From assembly GCA_012862575.1 (NCBI GenBank), contig BLSF01000059.1:1-64000 (forward strand): DNA of 64,000 nucleotides. The letters are read 5' to 3'. Source of the DNA: Parietichytrium sp. I65-24A. Its lineage: Eukaryota; Sar; Bigyra; Thraustochytrida; Thraustochytriidae. The position numbers and the translations under genes are program-made. The notes below the pieces were generated by a model. That model was not told where the DNA came from. It saw nothing but the letters and a program-made list of their open reading frames with translations, and made no database searches. Positions 20,210 through 30,892 of the stretch are shown here, in pieces; positions within the stretch are counted from its first letter, which is position 1, and each line of letters opens with the position of its first letter.

Positions 20210-21457
20210 TTTTTCTCCTCAGACCTCTCAATACAATTCCACCAACCGTTTACTGTGTTACGAGCCTTGAGTAGCCTATCGCGACGGCTAGATCAATTTG
20301 CACGAATAACTTTCACAAGTTTTTGTGTGTGAGCGCCGCCCTCACAAGTCCTCACAATCCTCACCATGTGCAACCTCTCCTCTCACAGTCGCTGGAAAGG
20401 TCACGGTCAGAAGAGGGCAACCGTATCTTTCCCAGCACCGTACGCCACGCTAGCAAACTGCTCGCACAAAGCGAAAGCATCCAGCTGATTGGCCTGCTCG
20501 CACTCGCTAGCGAATACGGAGCATCCGTTGCTATTGGCATAAACTTCGAACTTGAACATTGGTGGTACCGGTACTTTAGTGAAATAGTAACCAGTACCAC
20601 GGACGCAGCAAGAGGTGGCAGAGTAAGTTGTAGTTTGGCGCAGATTGGAAGATTCCGCACTAGTTAGTATCCATCCATTCAAGACAGAAGATTCCACAGA
20701 GCAAGTCAGTGAATGTACGTGCAGTGCGATGAATGAATGGCTGACTGGACGACTGATTAATTGACTCCATTGCATTTCATTCCACTGCGTCGAATCAAGA
20801 TGAATCAAGTGTCTTCTTGTCTCGCTCACTCGCGCGCTGTCCTTTCTTATTTTAAAATGTAAAAATGTAAAGTAGAAACCAAATTCTCCAAAGCTTCCAA
20901 CGCCAGCTCGGTCGTGGCGTACGTGGGCGCCTATCTACTCTTACCATATCCTACCTCCGCCGAAACGAACCTGGGGAAGAGGGTGAAGGAGGGCGAAGAA
21001 TGGCGGAAGAGTGAGAGTGCGGGCCAAGATACTCCAAGTGTGTCTTTGACAAGCGCGGGTAGCGAATGGTATCGATTTGGGGTAGGAAGCTGGAATGTCC
21101 CTGAATCTAAGATTCTGAGGTGGCCGTGACTAGAGAAGCATTACCTCAATCGGTAGTAACCGTGTGACAAGTCGAGATGATCCGGGAGCTCCAGCGAATC
21201 ATGTGCATTGATTGACTGCGAAGAGAAGCAGTTTTCATTTCAGTAAAATTTCGATTGAGAATTGATCAAACAAACAATTGCGCACAGATCCATCCACCCA
21301 CGTACTGGCACTACCGGTACTAAAATTTAGAATTCAGAATTTAGTAAAGAGCCTTTCGCTTCTCGCTTGTTCCTTCATGTTTGTGCATTATTACTTGACT
21401 GCGAAAGTCGCAGCGCGTCGCAAGACTTGCAATTTACGATGCAACCTTCAACACACC

Positions 21458-21490
21458 GTCTCTCTCGCTCTCTCGCTCTCTCGCTATCTC
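21458..21490. repeat. CTCTCTCG tandem tract
   Basis: About four copies of an eight-base CT-rich unit, CTCTCTCG. Confidence 0.65.
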
Positions 21491-22499
21491 TGACAAACTG
21501 TAGTTGCTGGCCTTCGTAAGTTGTTCTTTCTCTTCTCCATGCGCGTGCTCATCCTAAAGAACACAGCGCATCTCCCGAATCCGCGATGCGTTTCATGGGG
21601 GGGGCAAAAACGGCTGCTCCGAGTCTTGTAACGAACGGGTTGGCAACAGTTCAAAAGGTTTGTCCTTCCTTATTACTTGGATTAGAATAAAGGATAAAAG
21701 GTTTGTGTAGTGGAAGCTGGAGCTTTTGGTTGATGAGAGGGTCAAATGAGAGATCCAAAGGGACACGACTACAAAAACTAAATGCTACTTGAAAATGCAA
21801 AATGCAAAAATACAGAATGGCGTTCATTGTCACTCAAAAGCAAATACGGCGAAAAATTGAATCCAGACTCCTGACGTTGCCCATGTTGCTAAGCAAGCAA
21901 TACGAAAAGAGAGCAAGGCCACTTTTTCACGTGTGCGTACCAAGTACCAACCACGAAAGCCAAGAGTTTACACTGTGGAGAACGACAACTTTATGACATC
22001 AAAAGAAAAGGCACTCTCTTTCTTACTCTCTTGTTTGACCCCTTTGCTCTTCCTCGGCCATGCGATCGATTCGTGATTGACTGAGAGAAATTTGAAGAGT
22101 TGGGAGCCTACTCGTCCATAGTCGCGTTTTATGGACCGGATAAAAACGAAGAGGATCCGAATCCAATCAGCCTTTCCAGAGCTGACGTTTAGAAAGGTTA
22201 TCAAGTTTGTTCGCAATGGGATTGAATGCTCACTGAGTATGAGTGCTTTCTCAAGGAGGATTAGAGCTGGATGATGATCCACTCCGACTGTCGGAAAGGG
22301 GATGATACAACCAAGCTATCAATTTTTTACAAACAAAGAGCTGGAAGTTCTCTGAGTGGCGAAGTGTGCAGGATCGAGTCGCCGATAAACCGATAACATC
22401 TCTTTCTCTCCAGCTTGGTGCTGGCCACAAAGTATCTTGGAAGCCAGGTTGAATCTTCATTATTAATTTCTGTACAAGTATAAAGCATGCCCCCAAAGC

Positions 22500-23261
22500 T
22501 CAGAGGAATACTGGGTCATCGAAAATATGCTCGGGCTTCGCGCTAGTGGTGCTTGAATAGGTTTCCATCGCTATACCGGCTCCCTTTGGGTGATTATTTG
22601 CTGACGAGGCATCTCGCATTGCTTGCTCAGCTCTGAGGATACAGCGCATGCGCTCAGCCTCGTTCTCGTCGCCCTCCAAGCCACCAAAGCCGCCAAAGCT
22701 ACAATCGCCGAGGATGCGGCTCTGAGTCAACTGAGAATTTGCGACCGCTCCGACCCTGTGTCCTTTCACAGGTACAGCGATGCACTGAATCAAAGTTTCT
22801 ATCCTCTTATCGAACATTTTACACTCACTCTTCAGCAAATGCAGGTCCTCTACCACGTCCAATGACCTCCACTGGATCCATTGCCTGGCAAAGTCGTCCA
22901 TTTTGTCCTGCACTCTCCGAAGCGTTTTGGAGATCATCTCCATCGCCTCCCTCACGCTGGCCACGCAGGTCTTCACGAAATCTTCCTTGGCAGCATCCGT
23001 CTCCACCACATCCGCCTCGATGGCCTCCAGCAGCGACCTGACCGTCTTCATCTTGGCCTCGATGTCCAGTTCCATTAAAATGTACTGCACCTGCCCTATC
23101 GTCTCTCCTCTGCGCCTTCCCATCAACCCTTGGCTGCTCAGCAACGCGATGGCTGCGTTCGCGCCCAACTCCGCCACCTTATACAGCATCACCCGCGTCA
23201 GCTGATACGCCAGCGAGCTCATCCCCGCCATCGTCACGATGGTCGTGGCCACCCCGGCCAT
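22500..23261 (-). CDS. Hypothetical helical protein
   Basis: A 253-residue intronless frame from a clear ATG (MAGVATTIVTMAGMSSLAYQ). The first about 45 residues are hydrophobic and Ala-rich and may form a membrane or mitochondrial targeting segment. Residues about 50-165 are strongly helical with heptad-like patterns (ELDIEAKMKTVRSLLEAIEA, EDFVKTCVASVREAMEMISK, DDFARQWIQWRSLDVVEDLH) and probably form a helical bundle or coiled coil. The tail is loose, with SFGGFGGLEGDENEAERM and Ser/Thr-rich ends. The pattern of charged and hydrophobic residues supports a real protein. I do not recognise the family. Confidence 0.6.
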   Translation of the reverse strand: MAGVATTIVTMAGMSSLAYQLTRVMLYKVAELGANAAIALLSSQGLMGRRRGETIGQVQYILMELDIEAKMKTVRSLLEAIEADVVETDAAKEDFVKTCVASVREAMEMISKTLRRVQDKMDDFARQWIQWRSLDVVEDLHLLKSECKMFDKRIETLIQCIAVPVKGHRVGAVANSQLTQSRILGDCSFGGFGGLEGDENEAERMRCILRAEQAMRDASSANNHPKGAGIAMETYSSTTSAKPEHIFDDPVFL

Positions 23262-24032
23262 CGCGATTCAAGTGGAGATGTCTCTCTTTTTTTCCCCGCT
23301 CAACCACTCTCGTCGCTGCTCTCCAGACGATTTCGTGTCTGTCTGCGCGGCGCTGAGTATCACTGAGCACTGAGTACTGAGTAGCTAGCTAGACCTCCTT
23401 TGTTCTTCGTTGCTTTGGGCGTACTTGCGTGTGCGTCCTCTTCGCAGCAGGTAAGGGGCACGCTAAGTGCGTTAGGACAGGTACTCGGCGGCGAAATTTC
23501 CTGCCTGGCCTTGTTACGCGAGAGGATAGGTGCAGGCTGGGGTCGCTTAGAGTGGCAATAATCTTGAGTAAGAGGGGGTGTTGGTGAGTCAGGTCTAGTG
23601 CGAAATTATGTGTCTCGTTAAGGGGGGCACAGTTCTAGGAAGTTCTCCAACCTCCAGCTCTGCTAAGACTCGGCCAGCGTTTTTGTTGAAATGGATGCTT
23701 CTAGGACTCTTATAAGGGCTCATAAGGAGGGTGATAAGGTCATCGGGGGCTCATAGGAGACTCGAGAGATCCTAGGAGGTTTGCGAGAAATCCTAGGACG
23801 TCTATTCCCTTCACACTCAAAGGTAGCACGTCCTACACACGAATGCACTGTTCGATTGCAAACCCCTACCGGAAGAACTGGTCCCGGTACCGGTACTGAG
23901 TACTAGTACAGGTATTCAAAAATTCTCGACGAACAAAACGAGCAAATGTGGGGAACCAAGTCGAGCTGTTCACGTACACTCATGAGCTCATGATCGCTCC
24001 TCCGACTCTCCAACTCACTTCTCAGGGCTACC

Positions 24033-24050
24033 GTTACCGGTACCGGTAAC
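24033..24050. repeat. Perfect 18-base palindrome GTTACCGGTACCGGTAAC
   Basis: The sequence equals its own reverse complement over 18 bases, the longest of the TACCGGTA-type sites in the window. Confidence 0.8.
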
Positions 24051-24945
24051 AGTCACTACCCATGTTCCTTTGTTCGCTGAGGAGAAAACTTTTTCGCCGG
24101 CTACTCGTACGTGTAGCCTAAGAGCCGATACGAGTCGCGTCATCCTCACACCCACTCCTGGCTGGGGGGGTATCATTGATGCCGGGTCAGGGTTTCGGTT
24201 AGGGTTGCGAATCACAGACCAGAGTCCGTGCGTCTCTCGATACAGTAGTGTCTGAAAACCATTTCGTAGGAAGCCATTAAGCACTTTCCCTATACACGAG
24301 GCGCATTCCGATCTCTGTAATCTCTGCAATCCGAATCAATTTTACACGTCAAGTAGGGTTCTTCAAGACTTGTGCTGAGACTGTGCCATTTTTGAGAGTG
24401 AGAAAGACCAAGAACTCAGGAACTCAAGGCTAACAGAAGATGAATAATAAAGTTGAGAAAATAGAGAAAATAGATGGCTCCAGAACCCACCTTCTGGACT
24501 TAGAGAGCTGGCTCGGAACCAGAACAAGGCGTCGGTTCAACTCCCCACTTCGATTCAACAAAAGAAACCGAATTTCTCTTTCACTGTCAAATGCACTCAC
24601 CCTCTCTCCTCACAACAGAGAAGAAGAAATCCATCCCCTACCTCTCCCACTAGGACCGCTACCCTCCACCTAGCCTCCGCTGCCACTACAGCTCCGCTAC
24701 ACTCCACTAGGGATAACCGCACTACCCCACTAACAGAGCCTACTCTGCCACTACGCCGCGCACTCACCGAAAACCCTTGACCTCCCCTACCCTTGCGCAG
24801 CTACAACTGCAGGTAGACGGTGCTAGCCCTTGGGAGCCACCGTATCCGATCCTACTGCGGGGGCTACCCTGTGGCGTAGATGCACCGTAGACGCGCTATG
24901 GATACGGGAGAAAGGACCATCGATCAGAACAGATACAGATAGATC

Positions 24946-24949
<4 letters not shown>

Positions 24950-24980
<31 letters not shown>

Positions 24981-25010
24981 TGAGAGAGAGAGAGAGTGAG
25001 TGAGAGAGGA
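24950..25010. repeat. GA tract upstream of SDH1
   Basis: Long (GA)n with GAGT interruptions on the coding strand, ending about 110 bases before the SDH1 ATG. Its position suggests it lies in or near the promoter or 5' untranslated region. Confidence 0.75.
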
Positions 25011-25118
25011 GGGAAGGAGCGCGAAAGGGAACGGCAAAAGGCAAAAGGAGCGCGCAAAAGAGACGGTAAAAGGGCGGCCAAAGAAAGCCAAAAAAGCGTT
25101 GAAAACAGGCGAGCAAGA

Positions 25119-27295
25119 ATGATGCTGAGAGAGGCCAGCAGGCGTGCGCAGGGGGGTGCGCGGGGACTCCTGCGGCGCGGACTGTCCAGCCAGGCGTCCT
25201 CGGACTACAGCGTGGTGGACCACGACTTTGACGTGGTGGTGGTGGGCGCAGGAGGCGCTGGACTGCGCGCGGCCATGGGCGCCGCGGAGCACGGGTTCAA
25301 GACCGCGTGCATCACCAAGCTGTTCCCGACGAGGTCGCACACAGTGGCCGCGCAAGGAGGGATCAACGCGGCGCTGGGCAACATGACGGAGGACGACTGG
25401 CGGTGGCACATGTACGACACGGTCAAGGGCGCTGACTGGCTGGGAGACCAGGATGCCATTCACTACATGTGCAGGGAGGCACCGGCTGCGGTGCTCGAGC
25501 TCGAGTCGTTCGGTCTGCCGTTCTCGCGTACCGAGGATGGCAAGATCTACCAGCGCGCGTTTGGTGGACAGTCGCTCAAGTTTGGAAAGGGTGGGCAGGC
25601 GTACCGCTGGTAAGTGTGAATGTCGGGCTTTTTGCTTGCGCCATTGGCTTGCAACTTATTCACTCTGTGGCAAATCGTGGCTCGACGTAGTACTAATTTT
25701 TTTTTGAGTTTGTTGTCGATGACGGTGATGTTAATGTTAATGTTGATGACGCAGCGCATGCGCCGCTGACAGAACTGGACATGCCCTCCTGCATACCCTG
25801 TACGGCCGCTCCCTCGCGTTCGATACCTCTTACTTTGTGGAGTTCTTCGCGCTCGACCTGATCATGGACAGCCAGGGAGCTTGCATCGGTGTCATCGCCC
25901 TCAACATGGACGACGGAACCTTGCACCGCTTCAACGCTAAGAACACTGTTCTTGCCACTGGAGGATACGGGCGTGCATACTTTTCCGCCACCTCCGCGCA
26001 CACCTGCACTGGAGATGGAAATGCCATGGTTCTTCGCGCTGGCCTCCCAATCGAGGACCCAGAGTTTGTTCAGTTCCACCCAACCGTAAGTTTTCTTGAC
26101 AAGTGTCGTGTTTGTCTGGTTGTGTGTGTATATTAAGCACATGTCCTTTTGATTGCAGGGTATTTACGGAGCTGGCTGCCTGATTACCGAGGGTTGCCGC
26201 GGGGAGGGAGGCATCCTGAGAAACTCCGAGGGTGAGCGCTTCATGGAGCGCTACGCTCCATCCGCCAAGGATCTTGCTTCACGCGATGTGGTGTCCCGCG
26301 CAATGACCCTCGAGATCCGCGAGGGACGTGGTGTGGGCAAGGACAAGGACCACATCTTCCTCCACTTGGACCATCTCCCTTCTGAGCTCTTGGCTGAGCG
26401 CCTCCCAGGTATCAGTGAGACCGCCAAGATCTTTGCAGGAGTCGATGTCACCAAGGAGCCAATCCCTGTGCTTCCAACCGTGCACTACAAGTAAGTTTCT
26501 CATTCTGCGGTGCGGTTTCTTGATTAAATGCGTGCTCTTTCACTGACTTCGTACCAATACGTTTAATCGAACAGCATGGGTGGTATCCCAACCAACCACT
26601 TTGGTGAGGTCGTAGCCCCAACCAAGGATGACCCGGACCGCGTTGTGCCTGGACTCTTTGCTGCTGGTGAGGCCGCATGCGCTTCGGTGCACGGAGCCAA
26701 CCGTCTCGGAGCGAACTCCTTGCTCGATATCGTCGTCTTCGGTCGTGCCTGCGCCAACCGTATCGCCGATATTGCAAAGCCTGGCGAGAGCAAGGCCCCT
26801 CTCCCAAGCGACGCTGGACAGCAGAGTATCTCTAACCTCGACAAGCTCAGAAACGCTAACGGACCAACCAAAACCGCCGACCTCCGCCTCAAGATGCAGA
26901 AGAACATGCAGGAGCACGCTGCTGTCTACCGCACACAGTCCGTCCTTGAGGAGGGTAAGCACAAGATTGACGAGATTGTCCAGGAGTTTGTTGATGTTCG
27001 CGTTGAGGACCGCTCCCTCATCTGGAACTCGGACCTTATCGAAACCCTTGAATTGCAAAACTTGCTCGCCAATGCTGCATGCACCATGCACGCTGCTGAG
27101 GCTCGCAAGGAGTCTCGCGGAGCCCACGCTCGCGAGGACTTTGCTGAGCGTGATGACGCTGAGTGGATGAAGCACACCATCGCGTACTTTGACGAGAGCA
27201 AGGGCAAGACCACCATTGACTACAGACCTACCCATCAACACACTCTTGATGAGAAGGTCATAGAATCCTTCCCACCTCAGAAGCGCGTGTACTAA
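25119..27295 (+). CDS. SDH1: Succinate dehydrogenase flavoprotein subunit, four exons
   Basis: Exons 25119-25609, 25755-26085, 26159-26490 and 26575-27295 join to 624 residues. The introns are 145, 73 and 84 nt, all with GTAAGT donors. The protein is the FAD-carrying subunit of mitochondrial complex II, which oxidises succinate to fumarate. A basic presequence ([20 protein letters not shown]) precedes the FAD dinucleotide fold [36 protein letters not shown] contains the His that binds FAD covalently. Later come [15 protein letters not shown] (across intron 1), [20 protein letters not shown] (across intron 2) and VHYNMGGIPTN (across intron 3). The C-terminus has the usual [20 protein letters not shown]. 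Length is typical (620-665). A GA tract precedes the gene. Confidence 0.97.
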
Positions 27296-27570
27296 GAGGC
27301 CAATAGGAGCTGAAATTCTCCACAAGGAACCAACCAAAACACTCCACTTCTTTTTTTAATACTCTTCGCCAGAATCCTCTTTTTCTCATCAGGTCTAGCG
27401 AAGGAGAAAGAACGCAGTCAAAGTCAAAAACCTTTTTTTCATTATTACACATTTTCATCTTCCGTCACAGCGTTGTGAAACAAATGTTGCTGCATAAACA
27501 ATACAATCAACGAGTTTACACGGAGGAGATGTTCTGACACTGTATCAGCCAAGCGGTTTCAATCGCAGTT

Positions 27571-29058
27571 TTACCCTCTGCCGTCGCCGTCGCGCGTGAA
27601 GAGCATGCAGCGCTTCAAACCCCTGCCATCGCTCTCGCCATATCCTTTGAATTTGAAAGTTTTTAAGTTCTCAAATGCATCTTGCACTTGCACGTGTTTG
27701 TCGGTCCGGTTGCCAGGTACCTCAAGTGCAAGCGTGCACTCCCTTGCAAGAAGAGCTAGCACCGCCTCGCTCGAGAGCGCCTGGGCTAGGTGACAGTACA
27801 CTTGCATTCCATCTTCTCCACCTTCGATAGCTTCCTTTGGGCCAACAATTTTCAGCTCCTTGGCCATGCGCTCTGACAGGTATGGCGGATTGCAAATTAA
27901 GAGATGAATGAGACCTTTACCGACCATCATCTCAGCCAGAGTCGAGGCGAAGTCCGCATTCTTATAGTCTGCTTCTATTACGCGGCACCGATCTTTCAGG
28001 CCAACTTCGGAAGCGTTTTTCAGAGTAAGCTTCACTGCCTCTGCGTTCACGTCCACCCCAATGCCTTGCCAACGAGGGTCAAGACCCCTGAGAGCGCCCA
28101 AAAGCAGGCAGCCGGTCCCGCATCCCAGGTCCAGGACAGTTGCTTGGTCCGGGAGGTGGGCCCACGCTTTGGCCACTTTCAAAGCGCTCTCAACAATGCA
28201 AGCGGAAGAGTCTCTCGGCACAAAGACCAAGTCGTTTGCCATCAGGTCCATCTCGCAGAATGTACGCTTTCCGCACATGTGCGCAACGAGATGACGCGAT
28301 TTGGAGGCTTCCAGCGCCTCGTCGGGAGACATCCCGTGTCCCTCGAGTTCGACTTTGCGAGACTCGCTGGTCTTGTCCCACGCCGCTTGCTCCTTGTCGC
28401 ATACCTTGATCATCCTCTCCAGCGCCATCTCTTTATGCTCGCAGCGGAGCGCCTCCCCGGTCGTCGCCGCTTCCGGAGGGACGAAGCTCATGGCCACAGT
28501 GGCCAACATACTTCCTTTTCCGCTCCGAGACCTCAGCCGAAGTGTGTGGAATCCTTTCCCAACGATGGGATGCCCGACTCCGTGCAGCGACATCTTGAGC
28601 GACGCGGCGCTGCTGCCAGGAGCCCAGTGCATCTCAATTAGCGTGAGCTTGTTGCTCTGGTTTGAGTCAACAACCCGCAACACCGCGCACGAAAACAGCG
28701 GCCCATCCCTGTGTATCGCCCGCATCTTGGGCAAAGCATCTTGCGGATCGAACAGGCCATGCACCACTGCTAGGGACCACAGATGCACGCGCTCCAGGCG
28801 CCTCTGCTCGCGCAGGTAGCTTGCAAAGTCGGCATTTTTGCTTACCACCACGATATCCCACACGTTGGTTGCCACGCTCTGCGGCGAAAAGACCGCCCAC
28901 TTGCTCGCCTCTGCGCCGCCACCAGCGGCCTGAGCCTGCATTTTTGCGCTCTCCTCCGCGCAGCTGGCGTTCAGCACTGTCCCCGTGAGAGATGGCGGCT
29001 TGGCCAGCACCAAATAGTCCTCCGTCTCCGCCAGCCTCTCACATCTCGCCAGCGCCAT
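27571..29058 (-). CDS. Fusion: inactive RluA-type pseudouridine synthase domain plus HemK/PrmC-type methyltransferase
   Basis: A 495-residue protein starting MALARCERLAE; the frame extends upstream but without an ATG. The N-terminal half reads like an RluA-family domain: EDYLVLAKPPSLTG opens it, and IVVVSKNADFASYLREQRRL followed by VHLWSLAVVHG matches the core after the catalytic loop. Where active enzymes have HRLD with the catalytic Asp, this one has SVATNVWD, so it is probably inactive. The C-terminal half is a class I methyltransferase with VLDLGCGTGCLLLGAL for SAM binding, GVDVNAEAV, and the CNPPYLSERM motif of HemK-type glutamine or amine methylases. ALEVPGNRTDKHVQVQ fits the HemK C-terminus. 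The substrate could be a release factor, ribosomal protein or RNA. No introns. Confidence 0.7.
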   Translation of the reverse strand: MALARCERLAETEDYLVLAKPPSLTGTVLNASCAEESAKMQAQAAGGGAEASKWAVFSPQSVATNVWDIVVVSKNADFASYLREQRRLERVHLWSLAVVHGLFDPQDALPKMRAIHRDGPLFSCAVLRVVDSNQSNKLTLIEMHWAPGSSAASLKMSLHGVGHPIVGKGFHTLRLRSRSGKGSMLATVAMSFVPPEAATTGEALRCEHKEMALERMIKVCDKEQAAWDKTSESRKVELEGHGMSPDEALEASKSRHLVAHMCGKRTFCEMDLMANDLVFVPRDSSACIVESALKVAKAWAHLPDQATVLDLGCGTGCLLLGALRGLDPRWQGIGVDVNAEAVKLTLKNASEVGLKDRCRVIEADYKNADFASTLAEMMVGKGLIHLLICNPPYLSERMAKELKIVGPKEAIEGGEDGMQVYCHLAQALSSEAVLALLARECTLALEVPGNRTDKHVQVQDAFENLKTFKFKGYGESDGRGLKRCMLFTRDGDGRG

Positions 29059-30892
29059 GCTACTGGCTCTGCCAACAAAGATAAGGTCTCGGGTTACCGT
29101 GTGCCTCTTGCCTTTCTTGTTGCTAGTTAACGAGTGGCATAATTCGTCAACTTTACAGCTTTGCAACTATTGTCATGCTCTCCGTCTCCGTCTCTTTCGC
29201 TTGTCATTGTCCATATTCCATATTCGTCCATCATTGTCCACCGCTGTCCACAGATGATGGATGCATTGAATGGGTTCTCCACCGGGTTCCGGGTTGTTGT
29301 AATTTTTTAGGAGCTTGGTTCTTGTAATTATAGTATATGGTAGACACTTGCTGACGTGTGGGTATGATTAATGGATATATAGGGGTGGGTTAATTTGAGT
29401 AAGCAGTTTCGATCTGTAGATAAATCGGTAGCTATAACATTACACCATCCCACTTTTTTCGCCTTCTCTTCCGGTCCTAGTCCGTTTGTGTAGTGGGGGA
29501 TTAGAAGGCGCTGGCCCACACTCCGACTGCCAAGAGACCCTAATTTTTAACGTAATGAGCTGTAGACTAGCCAGCCAACAATAAGGTGTGCGAGAGAGAT
29601 CTCAAGTAAAAAGAAAGCCATGTGGAGCCAACGAAACGCCCATTGTTCTTCGCTGCCACTTTTCAACTGATTCGATGTTGATTCTCTTTTTGATTCATTT
29701 AACCGTAAACTGGTTTGCAAGGCCCTTTTGTTGAACTCGGGTCGTTCCAAGCTGTCGTTTCACGGTTCAGGAGAATGAGGAAACACGGTTCATCTCGAGT
29801 GCTACCCAGATCCGTAATCGAACTGTTCCTTTACCGGTAACGAGCATACCTCCGCTGCTAGGATACCGTCTGTGAGGACGCTAAAAAGCTTTTCCGACAA
29901 GAAAGTCAGTTCATCTAGTATTATTTAATAAATCTATAACACCTCCATTACTCATTGGTGCTATTGTTTTCTTAATCTAAACGCCTAAAATTCTACTGGG
30001 CCCTCTAGTCGCTAATGCGTTCAGGTAATAGATGCTAATACATGCTAGGCACCGAGATAGCGAATTTCTTGCGAGTGCGGTATGCATTGCTAGCCCCTAG
30101 CTCCCTAGCTCCCTAGCCCACTCCACTGAACCCTAGCCACTGTAAACGGCAAAATTAGCTTAAACGGTAGAAGCAAATTACACGAAACCACCTAGGAGAG
30201 CACCTATCACAATTAGGAGGCGTGCATATGCTTGTATACATGCTTACCCCCGAAAGAGAGAGAGACAGTAGTACTCTTAGTGCGAGCTGCGTAGGAGACA
30301 CTTTGCTTTTCGAACGAAAGAACGATTGATTGATTGATCAATTGATTGTTCAATGAATTGATTGACTGTGAGCACACTGTGACAGCTGTGACAGCGTAAA
30401 GAGTGAATGAAAATTGTGACAGGTGACAGACTGAAGCAAGGAAAGTAGCAAAACAGCCCGACAGACAGAGCACAGCGCCATCCGACCCGTATCTCTAACC
30501 CATCCACCGCTCCATTCGCCCATTCATCCAGTCGTTCATCCGATCTTTGCTCATCAATCCCGTCCATCGGCATCCCACCGTGACGCCGACGCGTTGAGTC
30601 CGCCACCTCGGCCTTATTCGGCTCCAGGGAAAGTTGGTCGTTCGTTTGGTTAGGGGCTCCGCTGCGAGTACGCGCACAGTGGCGCCAGGCGGCACAAGGG
30701 TTGACGCCGCCGGAGTCGTATTGACGGAGACCGAAGTGAGACAGGCGCAGTACTCTCGGAGCAGTCGGAACGGGGAGAGAACAGACGGAACAGCGGGGCG
30801 GTTTGGCCTAACGGTGTACTGCTCGCAGTGGCGTCGTGCTTGTAACTTGGTTTATAATATTCATTGCTCGGACTTGGCTGAGCGAACTCAAC
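29059..30892. other. Divergent intergenic region, about 1.8 kb
   Basis: This lies between divergent genes and should hold two promoters. It contains a TTACCGGTAA palindrome near 29831 and an ATTG/GATTGATT-rich patch at 30325-30370. No gene, transposon or RNA was recognised. Confidence 0.4.

Larger units (their letters stand above)
19426..22499. other. Gene-poor 3 kb region
   Basis: No gene, transposon or RNA was recognised. It holds the CTGTCCGCA tandem repeat (19486-19524), CT tracts at 20177-20202 and 21458-21490, and GTACCGGTAC palindromes near 20039, 20565 and 21312. Short frames here have no protein-like composition. Confidence 0.45.
23262..25118. other. Intergenic region with palindromes and purine tract
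   Basis: About 1.9 kb, divergent between the helical orphan and SDH1. It contains a patch of short TCCTAGGA/CTCATAGGA-type direct repeats at 23695-23810, GGTACCGGTAC near 23886, an 18-base perfect palindrome at 24033-24050 and the GA tract before SDH1. No gene was seen. Confidence 0.45.
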
